Part shown: in pieces, positions 27,364 to 36,794 of the stretch
Layout of the letters: the number at the start of each line of letters is the position of its first letter
Position numbering within the stretch: the stretch's first letter is position 1
Source: Varunaivibrio sulfuroxidans
Lineage (GTDB): Bacteria > Pseudomonadota > Alphaproteobacteria > Rhodospirillales > Magnetovibrionaceae
Assembly (NCBI RefSeq): GCF_029318635.1
Contig: NZ_CP119676.1
Coordinates: forward strand, 2,307,001-2,371,000
Direction of reading: 5' to 3'
Length of the DNA: 64,000 nt
Translations under genes and position numbers: made by a program
Notes under the pieces: model-generated
The model's database searches: none
What the model was told of the DNA's origin: nothing
The model's input: only the letters and a program-made list of their open reading frames with translations

Positions 27364-28515
27364 ATGATCTCGCCTACAAAAACGTCCCCCGGGGAGGTGG
27401 CGGAAGCTGTGGGCGCGCCGTCTTCGGAGTTTGGCGGTTCCGATTTCACGCAAACTTCGGCGTTTGAGGATGGGTCGGTTGAGGATGGACCGGTCGGCGA
27501 TACGGATCATCCCGATAACGCTTCGTCCTTGCCGGAGATTCCCCAAAAAATCACCTTTAAGAATCCCTTTTTCACGACGATCAAAGGATCGCACTTCATC
27601 GCGCGGGAAGACACCGCAGAGCCGGTGATGGTCATGCCCCTGGAAACCGGCGACGTATCGCTGAAATTATCGGGCATTCGCCATGAATTGAACCTGGAGC
27701 CGGGCGATGCGGATGCACACATGCTCGATATTGTCGCCGAGGGCTTGAAATTTGTGCGCGGCCTGAAGGTCGGAGACCCGGTGCCTAGCGAACTGACGTC
27801 CGGGCGTGCGTCTTGGAGCGTGACCGAGCGCCACTTGTCGATTTCCAGGAGTCGCTTGACGATGCAGCTGGTCTCGTGGATCGGTGGTGAGGAGCACGTC
27901 ATCACCGATGTCGGGGAACTGGAACAGATCGTCCAGGATCCGCACACCCGTCAACAGGTCACGGTGGCCTTCGAAGAAGCCGCGGAACACTTGGGCGTTG
28001 GCCGGGAAAACAAAGAAAAAGTCATCCTTTTGGTGGAAAACTTAGCCGAGGAATTGTCGTACATCGAGGCCCTTCGCGAGCGCTTCGAGCATATCCTCGC
28101 CATCTCCGACACCGTTGACGCCATTCATCAGAAATATCGGTCCGAACAGTCGATGTCGGTTAAAATTCAATCGATCCGGCGCCTGTTTCGGATCGCCTCC
28201 AGGGGGTTGAAGGATACGTTCGACCAAATTGACGCGCAGACGGGTGAAATTCTGTCGGTGTTAAAAAACATTGCGCCGCAGACCCGTTTTATTCGCCAAA
28301 GCCGCGACGACTTGCATCGTCGCCTGTGGGCATGGGACGGTTTGGTTGCGAAGTGGGACGGCGTCATGGTGAAGCGTTCGCGCACGAACGAGGGCCTGCT
28401 GGACGAATTGTACCACTTTCTCGCCCAACGTTTTTTGCCCGCCGATGAATGGGAACTGTTTTCCAAGGCGCAAGAAAAGCAGTTGATGAAGCGCACTACG
28501 GAAAGACGGTGGTGA
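27364..28515 (+). CDS. Conserved hypothetical protein with helical C-terminal half
   Basis: 383 residues starting MISPTKTSPGEVAEAVG; GGAG lies eight bases upstream. The first ~65 residues are low-complexity and acidic. Residues ~70-190 contain KNPFFTTIKGSHFIAREDT and GRASWSVTERHLSISRSRLT. From ~200 the protein is mostly helical, with likely coiled coils (LAEELSYIEALRERFEHILA, then QSIRRLFRIASRGLKDTFDQ). No signal peptide or membrane segment. I do not recognise a family. It lies between two terminators, so it is a single-gene unit. Confidence 0.7.
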   Translation: MISPTKTSPGEVAEAVGAPSSEFGGSDFTQTSAFEDGSVEDGPVGDTDHPDNASSLPEIPQKITFKNPFFTTIKGSHFIAREDTAEPVMVMPLETGDVSLKLSGIRHELNLEPGDADAHMLDIVAEGLKFVRGLKVGDPVPSELTSGRASWSVTERHLSISRSRLTMQLVSWIGGEEHVITDVGELEQIVQDPHTRQQVTVAFEEAAEHLGVGRENKEKVILLVENLAEELSYIEALRERFEHILAISDTVDAIHQKYRSEQSMSVKIQSIRRLFRIASRGLKDTFDQIDAQTGEILSVLKNIAPQTRFIRQSRDDLHRRLWAWDGLVAKWDGVMVKRSRTNEGLLDELYHFLAQRFLPADEWELFSKAQEKQLMKRTTERRW

Positions 28516-28560
28516 CCCGCGCCAAAAACAATTCGAAAGTCCAAAAATAAAGACGGCGCC

Positions 28561-28611
28561 CGAGGGTGCGCCCTCCTCGTTTTAACCGAGGGTGCGCCCT
28601 CCTCGTTTTAA
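28561..28611. terminator. Duplicated terminator-like hairpin between convergent genes
   Basis: Two exact copies of a 25-bp unit (28561-28585 and 28587-28611). Each holds GAGGG-TGCG-CCCTC followed by CTCGTTTT. They lie between the convergent genes ending at 28515 and 28615. Confidence 0.75.
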
Positions 28612-28614
28612 GCA

Positions 28615-29493
28615 CTAAGCGCGCAACATGGAGACCTTCTTGGCGTAGGTTTCCCCTTGGGTGGATGTCGAGGGGCTAAGCGGCGGGCAAACCGACGCCC
28701 ATTGGGGGTCGTGCCTCAGGTGGGCGATTGTCGCCTTGACGCCGGCGATCAAGGGTCGGCCCGTGAACAGCGCGCGCACCGCGACGGCCTTGTCCAGGCT
28801 TTCTCGATCGCCCTGGCGATAGGCCTTGGCGCACAATGGGGCGTTCAGGTTGGCGGTGGCCGAAATGCATCCGGCGAAGGGACCGTCATGGGCCGCCAAC
28901 AAGGTGGCCTCGTTCGAGGGGAACACCGATAGCGCGGGGTCGATGGCGGCGACGGCGTGGGCGTAGTCCATGTCGCCCGAGGAATCCTTCAGGCCTCGAA
29001 TGCGCGGGGGAAATGCCTCGAAAAGACGCGCGACCAGCGCGGGGCCATAGGCGAGTCCGCTGAGGGCGGGAAAGTTATACAGGTAAAGCGGGATCGGGGC
29101 GTCGGCGGTGGCCGCCACTAAGGCGCCGATGTAGGCGTGCAGGCCGTCCTCGGAGACGTCCTTGTAATAGAACGGCGGCAACACCAAGGCGCCGCTGAAG
29201 CCGAGGTCCCAAGCGGCGCGGGTCAGAAGCACGGTATCGTCGAGCGCCGGCGTTCCCGTGCCGACCATCAACTTTTCACACGGCAGGGCCTTCGCCGCCA
29301 CATCCATCAGCGCCAGGCGCGCCTGAAGGGAAAACGAGGTCGCCTCGCCGGTGGTGCCCAGCACGTTCAAACCGTCGCAGCCCGTGGCGAGCAGATCGCG
29401 GGCGTGATCGACGAAGCGTGCGCCGTCGGGTTGATTCGTGGGAGTGAGGGGCGTGGCGATGGCGGCGATAACGCCGCGTAGGGGGCCGGTCAT
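28615..29493 (-). CDS. Dihydrodipicolinate synthase / N-acetylneuraminate lyase family aldolase
   Basis: 292 residues from MTGPLRGVIAAIATPLTP; a longer open frame upstream lacks family similarity. The GTTGE motif (NVLGTTGEAT) binds the pyruvate carboxylate, the Tyr is in PLYLYNFPALSG and the Schiff-base Lys is in RGLKDSSGDMDY. The family condenses or cleaves pyruvate with aldehydes. It is not next to lysine-biosynthesis genes, so it may be a catabolic aldolase rather than DapA. The C-terminus converges on a duplicated terminator. It is divergent from the TetR regulator 265 bp away. Confidence 0.85.
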   Translation of the reverse strand: MTGPLRGVIAAIATPLTPTNQPDGARFVDHARDLLATGCDGLNVLGTTGEATSFSLQARLALMDVAAKALPCEKLMVGTGTPALDDTVLLTRAAWDLGFSGALVLPPFYYKDVSEDGLHAYIGALVAATADAPIPLYLYNFPALSGLAYGPALVARLFEAFPPRIRGLKDSSGDMDYAHAVAAIDPALSVFPSNEATLLAAHDGPFAGCISATANLNAPLCAKAYRQGDRESLDKAVAVRALFTGRPLIAGVKATIAHLRHDPQWASVCPPLSPSTSTQGETYAKKVSMLRA

Positions 29494-29758
29494 GATGTTT
29501 TTCTTTGTCGAAGTGGGATGAACGTCGGAGGCATGCGGCGCGTAAATCGAATTCGTTGTCACGCGTTCGGCCCACAGTACACATGCTTGATCAATTCGTG
29601 TAAAGAACATTTGACAAAATCAAACGATCGTTTTAATTTCTTGATCTTGAAAAAACACGCAATGGCTACGTCGGGTAGGCGCCGAATGTGAAATGGGCAT
29701 GGGGCGGCGCGGGCGTCCTCGTGCGTTCCGGCGCGCCGGGATGGGAAGGCTGGTTTTG

Positions 29759-30496
29759 ATGTCTCGCAAAGTCCGATCGGATAAGGGCGTCGTCGCCCCT
29801 TCGGCCCACTCTCGCGAACGCTCGGACGGGCGGCGTGGGGAAGGACACCGGCGCGGCGCGGCGAGCCGGCAGCGGATTCTGTCCGCCGGCCTGGATGTTT
29901 TCGGTAAATACGGTTTCGACGGCGCGACGACACGTATGCTGGCGCAAAAGGCGGGCGTCAATCTTGCCGCGATCGCGTATTATTTCGGCGGCAAAAAAGG
30001 ACTGTACCGCGCCATCGCCGAACATGTCGGGGCGCAGATGCGCCAGATGATGACCCCGGCCCTCGATCAAGGCGACTTCTCCGGGGACGGCGATGCGGCG
30101 TACGCCCTCGAACGGCTCGATACCGTGTTGGAGGTTTTCGCCTCGATCGTGATCGCCTCGGATGAGGCGGATAAATGGGCGCGCTTCATCATGCGCGAGC
30201 AGATGGATCCCAGCGAGGCCTTCGACATACTGTACGACGGCGTTATCAAGCATTTCCATGGCCGCTGCGCGGCCCTGATCGGTCAAGTCACCGGCCGTCC
30301 GGCGGACGACCCCGAAACCCTCTTGAAGACCTTTACGATTATCGGGCAAATCCTGGTCTTTCGCACCACTCGGGCGGTGGTTTTACGCCGCCTGGGATGG
30401 GACGATTTTTCCAAGGATCATCTCGATGCGATCGTGAAACTCGTGCAGGCGCACGTGCGCGCAATCGTCGTTCCCCAACAGGAGAGTAAAACGTGA
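29759..30496 (+). CDS. cecR: TetR-family regulator, CecR/YbiH-like
   Basis: 245 residues from MSRKVRSDKGVVAPSA, with GGGAAGG upstream. The helix-turn-helix is at ~40-85 (RILSAGLDVFGKYGFDGATT, then AQKAGVNLAAIAYYFGGKKG). The C-terminal ligand domain has WARFIMREQMDPSEAF, found in the CecR group. In E. coli CecR (YbiH) represses the ybhGFSR efflux operon. Here it is the first gene of the same operon, its TGA overlapping the GTG of ybhG by 4 bp, so it likely autoregulates the cluster. The inducer is unknown. Confidence 0.88.
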   Translation: MSRKVRSDKGVVAPSAHSRERSDGRRGEGHRRGAASRQRILSAGLDVFGKYGFDGATTRMLAQKAGVNLAAIAYYFGGKKGLYRAIAEHVGAQMRQMMTPALDQGDFSGDGDAAYALERLDTVLEVFASIVIASDEADKWARFIMREQMDPSEAFDILYDGVIKHFHGRCAALIGQVTGRPADDPETLLKTFTIIGQILVFRTTRAVVLRRLGWDDFSKDHLDAIVKLVQAHVRAIVVPQQESKT

Positions 30497-31509
30497 AACG
30501 CAAAGCGATTGTCATCGGTCTCGTGCTCATCGTCGGGGCCGCCGCGGGATGGTGGTATGTTCAGCGCGGAGAAAAAGGAAACAGTGGCGTTTTGCGCCTG
30601 TACGGCAATGTGGACATCCGTCAGGTGGAATTGGGTTTTCGCGTTTCCGGTCGCCTTCAAGCGATGAATTTCGAGGAAGGCGATGTGGTCAAGGTGGGCG
30701 ACGAATTGGCGCGTCTGGATGACACGCCTTATCGGGAGGCGCTGCGCATCGCCGAAGGCGAGGTGGCCGCGCAACGCGCCAACGTGAAAAAATTTGAAGC
30801 CGGCGCCCGCCCGGCGGAAATCGCCCAGGCCGGCGCCTTGGTGGCGGAACGCCGGGCGACGCTGAAAAACACGAAGCAGCTTCTCGAACGTCGCGCGCGG
30901 TTGCTTAAAGGCGGCCACGTTTCCCAACAGGCTTATGACGAAATTCTGGCGCAGAAAAAGGAGGCCCAGGCGCGGTTGCGTTCGGCGCAGGATGCCTTGA
31001 CTCTGGCGCAGGAGGGTTTTCGCAAGGAGGATATCGCCATCGCCCGGGCCAATCTTCAAGTCGCCGAGGCGCGTCTGGCGCAGGCGCAAACCCAGGTCGC
31101 GGATACCCACCTGAAGGCCCCCGCGGGCGGGATTATCCTCAGTCGTGTCCAGCAGCCCGGTGCGATCGTCGCCATCGGGACTCCGGTCTATGTCCTGTCG
31201 TTGGGCAATCCGGTATGGGTGCGCAGTTACGTGAGCGAGCCCGATCTGGGACGCGTGTATCCGGGGATGAAAGTCACCGTCTCCACCGACAGCGCGCCCA
31301 ACAAGCGTTACCATGGACATATCGGGTTCATCTCGCCGGTGGCGGAGTTCACCCCCAAGACGGTCGAAACCCCGGATCTGCGCACGGACCTTGTCTATCG
31401 ACTGCGCGTCATCGTGGACGATGCGGACAGAATGTTGCGCCAGGGGATGCCGGTCAGCGTCGATGTGCCCCTGGAGGGCGGCGCCGCTCAAAAAATGCCG
31501 GGGGGATAA
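30493..31509 (+). CDS. ybhG: Membrane fusion protein of ABC exporter (YbhG/HlyD type)
   Basis: 338 residues with a GTG start overlapping the cecR stop. An N-terminal membrane anchor (IVIGLVLIVGAAAGWWYV) is followed by a lipoyl-like half domain (LYGNVDIRQVELGFRVSGRL), a periplasmic coiled-coil hairpin (~75-190) and the second lipoyl/beta-barrel part (HLKAPAGGIILSRVQQPGAI). It would link the inner-membrane ABC transporter to an outer-membrane channel. The next gene begins 4 bp after its stop. Confidence 0.92.
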   Translation: MKRKAIVIGLVLIVGAAAGWWYVQRGEKGNSGVLRLYGNVDIRQVELGFRVSGRLQAMNFEEGDVVKVGDELARLDDTPYREALRIAEGEVAAQRANVKKFEAGARPAEIAQAGALVAERRATLKNTKQLLERRARLLKGGHVSQQAYDEILAQKKEAQARLRSAQDALTLAQEGFRKEDIAIARANLQVAEARLAQAQTQVADTHLKAPAGGIILSRVQQPGAIVAIGTPVYVLSLGNPVWVRSYVSEPDLGRVYPGMKVTVSTDSAPNKRYHGHIGFISPVAEFTPKTVETPDLRTDLVYRLRVIVDDADRMLRQGMPVSVDVPLEGGAAQKMPGG

Positions 31510-31513
31510 CCCG

Positions 31514-33250
31514 ATGGGCACTCCCATGGTTGTCATCGATGGTGTTGAAAAACGGTTCTCTCCCGAGGCGCGCCCCGCCCTGAACGGGATTACCGGGACG
31601 GTCGAAAGGGGGCGGATCACCGGCCTTGTCGGTCCCGATGGGGCGGGCAAAACGACCCTGTTGCGTCTGATGACGGGATTGATGACGCCCGATCGGGGCG
31701 CGCTGATCGTCGATGGCGTCGATAGTCGTGAGGATAGCGCGGCGATCCAGGAAATCATCGGCTATATGCCGCAAAGGTTCGGTCTTTACGAGGACCTGAC
31801 GGTAATCGAAAACCTTAGCCTGTACGCCGATTTGCGTGCCGTCGTCGGCGCCGCGCGCGAGGAAACCTTCGCCGAGTTGCTCGCCTTCACGGCGCTGGGC
31901 CCGTTCACCGATCGTCTGGCGGGGGCGCTGTCGGGAGGAATGAAGCAAAAACTGGGTCTGGCCTGTACGTTGTTAAGCAAGCCTCGGCTTTTACTGTTGG
32001 ACGAACCGAGCGTCGGCGTCGATCCTATATCGCGGCGCGAACTTTGGCGTATGGTCGATGCGTTGATCGACGATGGAATCACCGTGGTGTGGTCGAGCGC
32101 CTATCTGGATGAAGCCGAACAATGCGACGACGTTTTGTTGCTGAACGAAGGAGAGCTTCTGTTTTTTGGTCCTCCCGAGGATTTGACGCACCGCGTCGCC
32201 GGGCGCACCTACCATATCCGGGGGGTGGATGACGATCGTCGGATGGTGTTGTCGCGGGCGCTCAACCAGGATGGTGTGGTCGATGGCGTCCTACAGGGGC
32301 AAAATATCCGCCTGGTTTTGCAGGAGGGGCGACAGGTGCCCGACGCCGCGGCTTTGGGGGTCGCGGGGTCGTTGCGCGCCGTCGAGGTCGCGCCGCGTTT
32401 CGAGGATGCCTTCGTCGATATCCTCGGCGGCGGACCGGGGGGGACATCGGTTTTGGCGGACCGGATCAAGGCGTTGCGGGGCGACGGCGGGCCGGTGATC
32501 GAGGCGGAAGGACTGACCAAGCGCTTCGGCTCTTTCACCGCGGTAAGCGACGTTTCGTTCTCGATCCGCATGGGCGAGGTCTTTGGGCTTTTGGGTCCCA
32601 ATGGCGCGGGGAAATCGACGACCTTTAAGATGCTGTGCGGGTTGATGCAGCCAACACTGGGGGGGGCGCGCGTCGTCGGTCTGGACCTGAAAACCGCGCC
32701 GGGAAGAGCGCGTGCCCATATCGGATACATGGCGCAAAAATTTTCGCTCTATGGCAACCTCAGCGTGCTCCAGAATCTCCGCTTTTTTGCCGGCGTCTAT
32801 GGTCTTACCGGGCGCGCGCGGCGCGTGCAGGTCGAGCGTATGATCGAAACCTTCGCCCTGAAAAGCCATCTTAGCGTTTCCGCCGACGATCTGCCGTTGG
32901 GCTTCAAACAACGCCTGGCGTTGTCGTGCGCGCTGATGCATGAGCCGGAGGTGTTGTTCCTGGACGAGCCGACCTCCGGGGTCGATCCGATCACGCGGCG
33001 CGAGTTTTGGGCCCACATCAACGCCCTGGTGGAGAAAGGGGTCACCATCATGGTGACCACGCACTTCATGGACGAGGCCGAGTACTGCGATCGTCTCGCC
33101 CTGATTTACCGGGGTCGGGAAATCGCCACCGGCGCGCCTCAGGATCTGAAGGCGCGGGTGCGCACCGAGACACGCCCCGACCCGACGCTGGAGGACGCCT
33201 TTATCGCCCTGATCGAGGATTTCGACGCCCGCCAAAAGGTGCCGGCATGA
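31514..33250 (+). CDS. ybhF: Tandem ABC ATPase of efflux pump (YbhF type)
   Basis: 578 residues with two nucleotide-binding domains in one chain. Domain 1 has Walker A GPDGAGKTT, signature LSGGMKQKLGL and Walker B LLLDEPSVGVDP. Domain 2 (from ~325) has Walker A GPNGAGKST, Walker B LFLDEPTSGVDP and a degenerate signature LPLGFKQRLAL in place of LSGGQ. The switch His is replaced in domain 1 (VVWSSAYLDEAE) but present in domain 2 (TTHFMDEAE). So one composite ATP site may be weak. ATG 33247 of the next gene overlaps its stop by 4 bp. Confidence 0.94.
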   Translation: MGTPMVVIDGVEKRFSPEARPALNGITGTVERGRITGLVGPDGAGKTTLLRLMTGLMTPDRGALIVDGVDSREDSAAIQEIIGYMPQRFGLYEDLTVIENLSLYADLRAVVGAAREETFAELLAFTALGPFTDRLAGALSGGMKQKLGLACTLLSKPRLLLLDEPSVGVDPISRRELWRMVDALIDDGITVVWSSAYLDEAEQCDDVLLLNEGELLFFGPPEDLTHRVAGRTYHIRGVDDDRRMVLSRALNQDGVVDGVLQGQNIRLVLQEGRQVPDAAALGVAGSLRAVEVAPRFEDAFVDILGGGPGGTSVLADRIKALRGDGGPVIEAEGLTKRFGSFTAVSDVSFSIRMGEVFGLLGPNGAGKSTTFKMLCGLMQPTLGGARVVGLDLKTAPGRARAHIGYMAQKFSLYGNLSVLQNLRFFAGVYGLTGRARRVQVERMIETFALKSHLSVSADDLPLGFKQRLALSCALMHEPEVLFLDEPTSGVDPITRREFWAHINALVEKGVTIMVTTHFMDEAEYCDRLALIYRGREIATGAPQDLKARVRTETRPDPTLEDAFIALIEDFDARQKVPA

Positions 33251-34449
33251 TCGCCGGGCGGACCGACGCCCCTAAGGCGTCCCCCGAGATGCCGTCCGAT
33301 GAAAATTTCGGAGATACCCCGAAGCGGGCGTCGCGCTTGCGCCGTATCGCCGCCCTGGCGAAGAAAGAGGCGATCGAGGTCGTGCGCGATCCCAGCAGTA
33401 TTCTGATCGCCTTCGTTATGCCATTGATTTTGCTGTTTCTGTTTGGTTACGGCGTTTCCTTGGACGTCAATAAAATCAAGGTTGGGATCGTTCTGGAAGA
33501 TTCTTCGCCGGACGCGCAAAGCTTTGCCGGGGCGGTCGCCGATTCGCGTTTTTTCAGCGCCCGTATCGCGCGCGCCCGCCACGCCTTTGTGGACGATCTC
33601 GTGGCCGGTCGAATTCGCGGCATCATTGTCGTTCCAATTGATTTCACGGCGCGCCTCAATCATCCCGGCGAGACCGCTCCGGTTCAGGTTATTGCCGATG
33701 GAACGCAGCCGAACACCGCCAGTTTCGTGCACAACTACGTCACCGGAGTGTGGTCGGGTTGGCTTCGCCAGAGGGCCTTGGAGCGGGGTCGGCACATTCA
33801 TCTTCCGATCGTTGCCGCACCACGGTTCTGGTTCAACGCCAAGCTAACCAGCCGCAATTTCCTGGTGCCGGGATCGGTGGCGATCATCATGACCTTGATC
33901 GGAACCCTGTTGACCGCCCTGGTCATCGCCCGTGAGTGGGAACGCGGCACGATGGAGGCGATCATGGCGACGCCGGTGACGGCGGGCGAACTTTTGATTG
34001 GAAAAATCATACCTTATTTCTTGCTGGCGATGGCCTCGATGGTGGTGTGCACCTTAATCGCGGTGTTTCTGTTCCAGGTGCCACTTCGCGGCTCCATCGG
34101 CGCGCTGGTGGCGGTTTCATCGGCATTTTTAGTGCCGGCCCTGGGTCAGGGGTACTTGATTTCGGCGATAACAAAAAATCAATTCGTGGCGTCTCAGATT
34201 GCGCTTTTTTCGGCATTTTTGCCCGCCGTTTTGTTGTCGGGGTTCGTTTTCGAGATCGGCAGCATGCCCAAGGCCATCCAGATTATTACGCATATCGTTC
34301 CGGCGCGCTATTTCGTTTCCAGCTTGCAGACGGTGTTCATGGCGGGGGACTTTTGGGCGCTGCTGCTGCCCAATATCGCGGCGATGCTGGGCATCGGTGT
34401 TTTGTTTCTTGTTTTGGCGCTGCGCAATACCAAAAAGAGGCTCGATTGA
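33247..34449 (+). CDS. ybhS: ABC-2 type permease (YbhS type)
   Basis: 400 residues. The N-terminus is cytoplasmic and ends in EVVRDPSSILIAFVMPLILL, the ABC-2 elbow helix and TM1. A periplasmic domain of ~120 residues follows, then five more membrane helices (VPGSVAIIMTLIGTLLTALV with REWERGTMEAIMATPVTAGE; ending NIAAMLGIGVLFLVLALR). It pairs with YbhR to form the channel. The start overlaps the ybhF stop and ybhR begins 2 bp after its stop. Substrate unknown; cationic or hydrophobic drugs in E. coli. Confidence 0.92.
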   Translation: MIAGRTDAPKASPEMPSDENFGDTPKRASRLRRIAALAKKEAIEVVRDPSSILIAFVMPLILLFLFGYGVSLDVNKIKVGIVLEDSSPDAQSFAGAVADSRFFSARIARARHAFVDDLVAGRIRGIIVVPIDFTARLNHPGETAPVQVIADGTQPNTASFVHNYVTGVWSGWLRQRALERGRHIHLPIVAAPRFWFNAKLTSRNFLVPGSVAIIMTLIGTLLTALVIAREWERGTMEAIMATPVTAGELLIGKIIPYFLLAMASMVVCTLIAVFLFQVPLRGSIGALVAVSSAFLVPALGQGYLISAITKNQFVASQIALFSAFLPAVLLSGFVFEIGSMPKAIQIITHIVPARYFVSSLQTVFMAGDFWALLLPNIAAMLGIGVLFLVLALRNTKKRLD

Positions 34450-34451
34450 CC

Positions 34452-35561
34452 ATGTGGGGAAGACTGCAAGCCTTGATCGTTAAGGAATTTTTGGCGATTT
34501 TGCGCGATCGCCAGGGGCGGATGATACTGATCGTGCCGCCACTGATTCAGTTGGTTATCTTCGCCTTTGCCGCGACCTTGGAGGTGAAAGATGTCTCGAT
34601 CGGCGTCCTCGATCAAGATCACGGGAAGTGGTCGTATGAATTGGTTCAGCGCTTTGCCGCTTCGCGGGCGGTCGGTCGGATCGTGCGCGTCGATGGCGCG
34701 GGCGATATCCGCCGTTTGGTCGATACGCAAAAAGTCTTGGCGGTGATTCAATTTCCTCAAGGGTTTTCCGCGAATATCGCGGCGGGGCGACCGGCGCAAC
34801 TTCAGTTTATCCTCGACGGTCGGCGATCCAACGCGGCGCAGATTTTCCTCGGTTACGCCAACACCATCGTCGATGGCGCTAATCGAGACATTATCGCCCG
34901 GCGCGGCGCGGGAGCGCTTCCCAGCGTCCTGGTGCAACGCAGCTGGTTCAACCCCAATCTACATTACCAATGGTTCACGGTGCCCAGCCTGATCGGAACC
35001 ATCAGTCTTTTGATCGGATTGTCGGTTTCCGCCCTGTCGATCGCCCGCGAGCGGGAGATGGGGACGTTTGACCAACTTTTGATTACGCCCTTGGCGCCTT
35101 TTGAAATCCTCATGGGAAAGACCGTCCCGTCGTTGATGATCGGCCTGATGCACGGCACGTTCTTTTTGCTGATATCGGTCTTTGCTTTTCATATCCCGTA
35201 CACGGGATCCCTCCTGCTCCTGTACGCCAGCATGAGCATCTATCTGGTTTCCGTGATCGGAATAGGCCTGTTCATATCGGCGCTGTCGATGACCCAGCAG
35301 CAGGCGTTCTTGGGATCGTTCGTGTTCGCCGCCCCGGCGATTTTGTTGTCCGGGTTCGCCAGTCCGGTCGAAAATATGCCCGATTGGCTGCAAACCATGA
35401 CCCTGGTCAATCCGCTGCGTCATTTCTTGGTGATCGTCAACGGATTGTTCACCAAGGACATGCCGTTCGCGACGGTGATGGACAACACGTGGCCGTTAAT
35501 CGTCATAGCGGTCGTGACGATGACGGTGGCGGGATGGTTGTTCCGCCGCCGGATGCAGTAA
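34452..35561 (+). CDS. ybhR: ABC-2 type permease (YbhR type)
   Basis: 369 residues, last gene of the operon. TM1 is in RMILIVPPLIQLVIFAFAAT after the conserved VKEFLAILRDRQGR. After a periplasmic domain come LIGTISLLIGLSVSALSIAR, EREMGTFDQLLITPLAPFEI and further helices ending near VIAVVTMTVAGWLF. The heterodimer with YbhS and the tandem ATPase give a complete exporter. A GC-rich hairpin with a T run follows 69 bp after the stop. Confidence 0.92.
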   Translation: MWGRLQALIVKEFLAILRDRQGRMILIVPPLIQLVIFAFAATLEVKDVSIGVLDQDHGKWSYELVQRFAASRAVGRIVRVDGAGDIRRLVDTQKVLAVIQFPQGFSANIAAGRPAQLQFILDGRRSNAAQIFLGYANTIVDGANRDIIARRGAGALPSVLVQRSWFNPNLHYQWFTVPSLIGTISLLIGLSVSALSIAREREMGTFDQLLITPLAPFEILMGKTVPSLMIGLMHGTFFLLISVFAFHIPYTGSLLLLYASMSIYLVSVIGIGLFISALSMTQQQAFLGSFVFAAPAILLSGFASPVENMPDWLQTMTLVNPLRHFLVIVNGLFTKDMPFATVMDNTWPLIVIAVVTMTVAGWLFRRRMQ

Positions 35562-35629
35562 TCAAACCCTCACACTGTCGAGGTGGCGTCGTCCATGCGG
35601 GATGCTATTTCCGCGCGCCTCCGGTCCTG

Positions 35630-35664
35630 CCCCGCGCGCGGTATGCGCGCGCGGGGGCGGTTTT
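35630..35664 (+). terminator. Terminator of the ybhGFSR operon
   Basis: CCCCGCGCGC (35630-35639), seven-base loop, GCGCGCGGGG (35647-35656), then GCGGTTTT. It stands 3 bp from the end of the convergent lipoate ligase gene. Confidence 0.75.
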
Positions 35665-35667
35665 GGC

Positions 35668-36510
35668 TTAAGGGTGGAGGCTTACTTCGCCGTGACGACG
35701 GGTCAGCGCGTCGGCTAAACGGGCGCAAACGCGCATGGATAAATCACCGTTAAAACCGTGGTCCGCCGGATCGCGCGCCATGCGCGCGCGCAGACAGGTC
35801 GCCGCCGCCGGATCGAAGCGAAGATCGGAACCGGCGAGATAATAGAACCGATTAACGATATTCGTCGCGGCGATGGTATCGATATCGGCGAATAAAGCGG
35901 CGTGGGCGAGAATGTATCCGGGGGTTTCCCGACCGCCACCGCGCCAGGCTTGGGCGGTTCCGGCGATTTTCCGACCTCCGGCGACGATATTGTAGCGCCC
36001 GTCGCAAAAGGCGTCATCGACGGCGCCCATCTGTGCGCGGACACCCCAATGGGCGAGCGTTTCGATGATGGGATCGCAAATCAGACGGTAAACGGCGTCA
36101 ATATCCAGGCTAGAGGGATCGCTCCGGGGGATGAAGAGAGATAAATTAACGACCCCGGGTCCGTTGGGGATAGCGCTGCCGCCGGTGTCGCGTACGACGA
36201 CCGGCCAGCCTTGTTGGGTCAAGCGTTGGACGGCGAAATCGAAATGAGGGAGGCGGGTGTCGGCGCTGCTGGCGATGACGGCGGGAGTGCTGCGCCATAA
36301 ACGAAACGATGGGATGCTTGTGTTCTTCGGTGCGGCTTGCGCCACGGCCTGCGCCACGCTGCGATCGCGGGCGATATGCTCGTTGGGGTGGAGGCATTCA
36401 TAAAAGCCCGGCGGACCGAACGCGCCGTTGGCGGGCCAGGGAATATTTGTCGGTGGGCTTGTGTGGGTGGGGTCGTCGGTGGCGAATCCACCATATGGCG
36501 GCATTGTCAT
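35668..36510 (-). CDS. Lipoate-protein ligase family protein
   Basis: 280 residues of the LplA/BPL fold. The lipoyl-AMP binding signature appears as VVRDTGGSAIPNGPGVVNLS, near the family RRxSGGGAVxHDxGN form but with DTGG for SGGG. The catalytic lysine is probably in GGRKIAGTAQAWRGG. The start ATG overlaps by 4 bp the stop of the small lipoyl protein gene, so it most likely modifies that protein's lysine. It lacks a separate accessory domain. Last gene of the four-gene E1 cluster. Confidence 0.85.
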   Translation of the reverse strand: MTMPPYGGFATDDPTHTSPPTNIPWPANGAFGPPGFYECLHPNEHIARDRSVAQAVAQAAPKNTSIPSFRLWRSTPAVIASSADTRLPHFDFAVQRLTQQGWPVVVRDTGGSAIPNGPGVVNLSLFIPRSDPSSLDIDAVYRLICDPIIETLAHWGVRAQMGAVDDAFCDGRYNIVAGGRKIAGTAQAWRGGGRETPGYILAHAALFADIDTIAATNIVNRFYYLAGSDLRFDPAAATCLRARMARDPADHGFNGDLSMRVCARLADALTRRHGEVSLHP

Positions 36511-36746
36511 TCGATTTCTCCTATCAAACTTCCAGGGACGACCACGCTGTCGGGCTTCGCCGTAATATGCAGAGATCCCGTGGCCGGCGCGGAAATGTCG
36601 AAATTTGTTTTTTCGACCATGACTTCCGCGAGCTTCGCGCCTGCGGTAACGGCGGCGCCGTCTTCATAGAGCCAGTTAATCAGGACGCCTTCGGGAGTCT
36701 GCGCGGTATCCCATAGGCCGTCGGGTATGGTTACTCTTGTTGGCAT
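36507..36746 (-). CDS. Free-standing lipoyl (biotinyl) carrier protein
   Basis: 79 residues forming a single lipoyl domain: the beta-sandwich half VTIPDGLWDTAQTPEGVLIN and the modification turn VEKTNFDISAPATGSL, where Lys in MVEKTN is the expected lipoylation site. In normal 2-oxoacid dehydrogenases this domain is the N-terminus of the E2 acyltransferase; here no E2 core follows. It is downstream of E1beta by 48 bp and coupled to the ligase gene. It would carry the acyl or electron load produced by E1. Confidence 0.88.
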   Translation of the reverse strand: MPTRVTIPDGLWDTAQTPEGVLINWLYEDGAAVTAGAKLAEVMVEKTNFDISAPATGSLHITAKPDSVVVPGSLIGEIE

Positions 36747-36794
36747 GATGATACTTTTCGTTAATGGTTTTTATGACAGATCAGAGGTTTTTTT

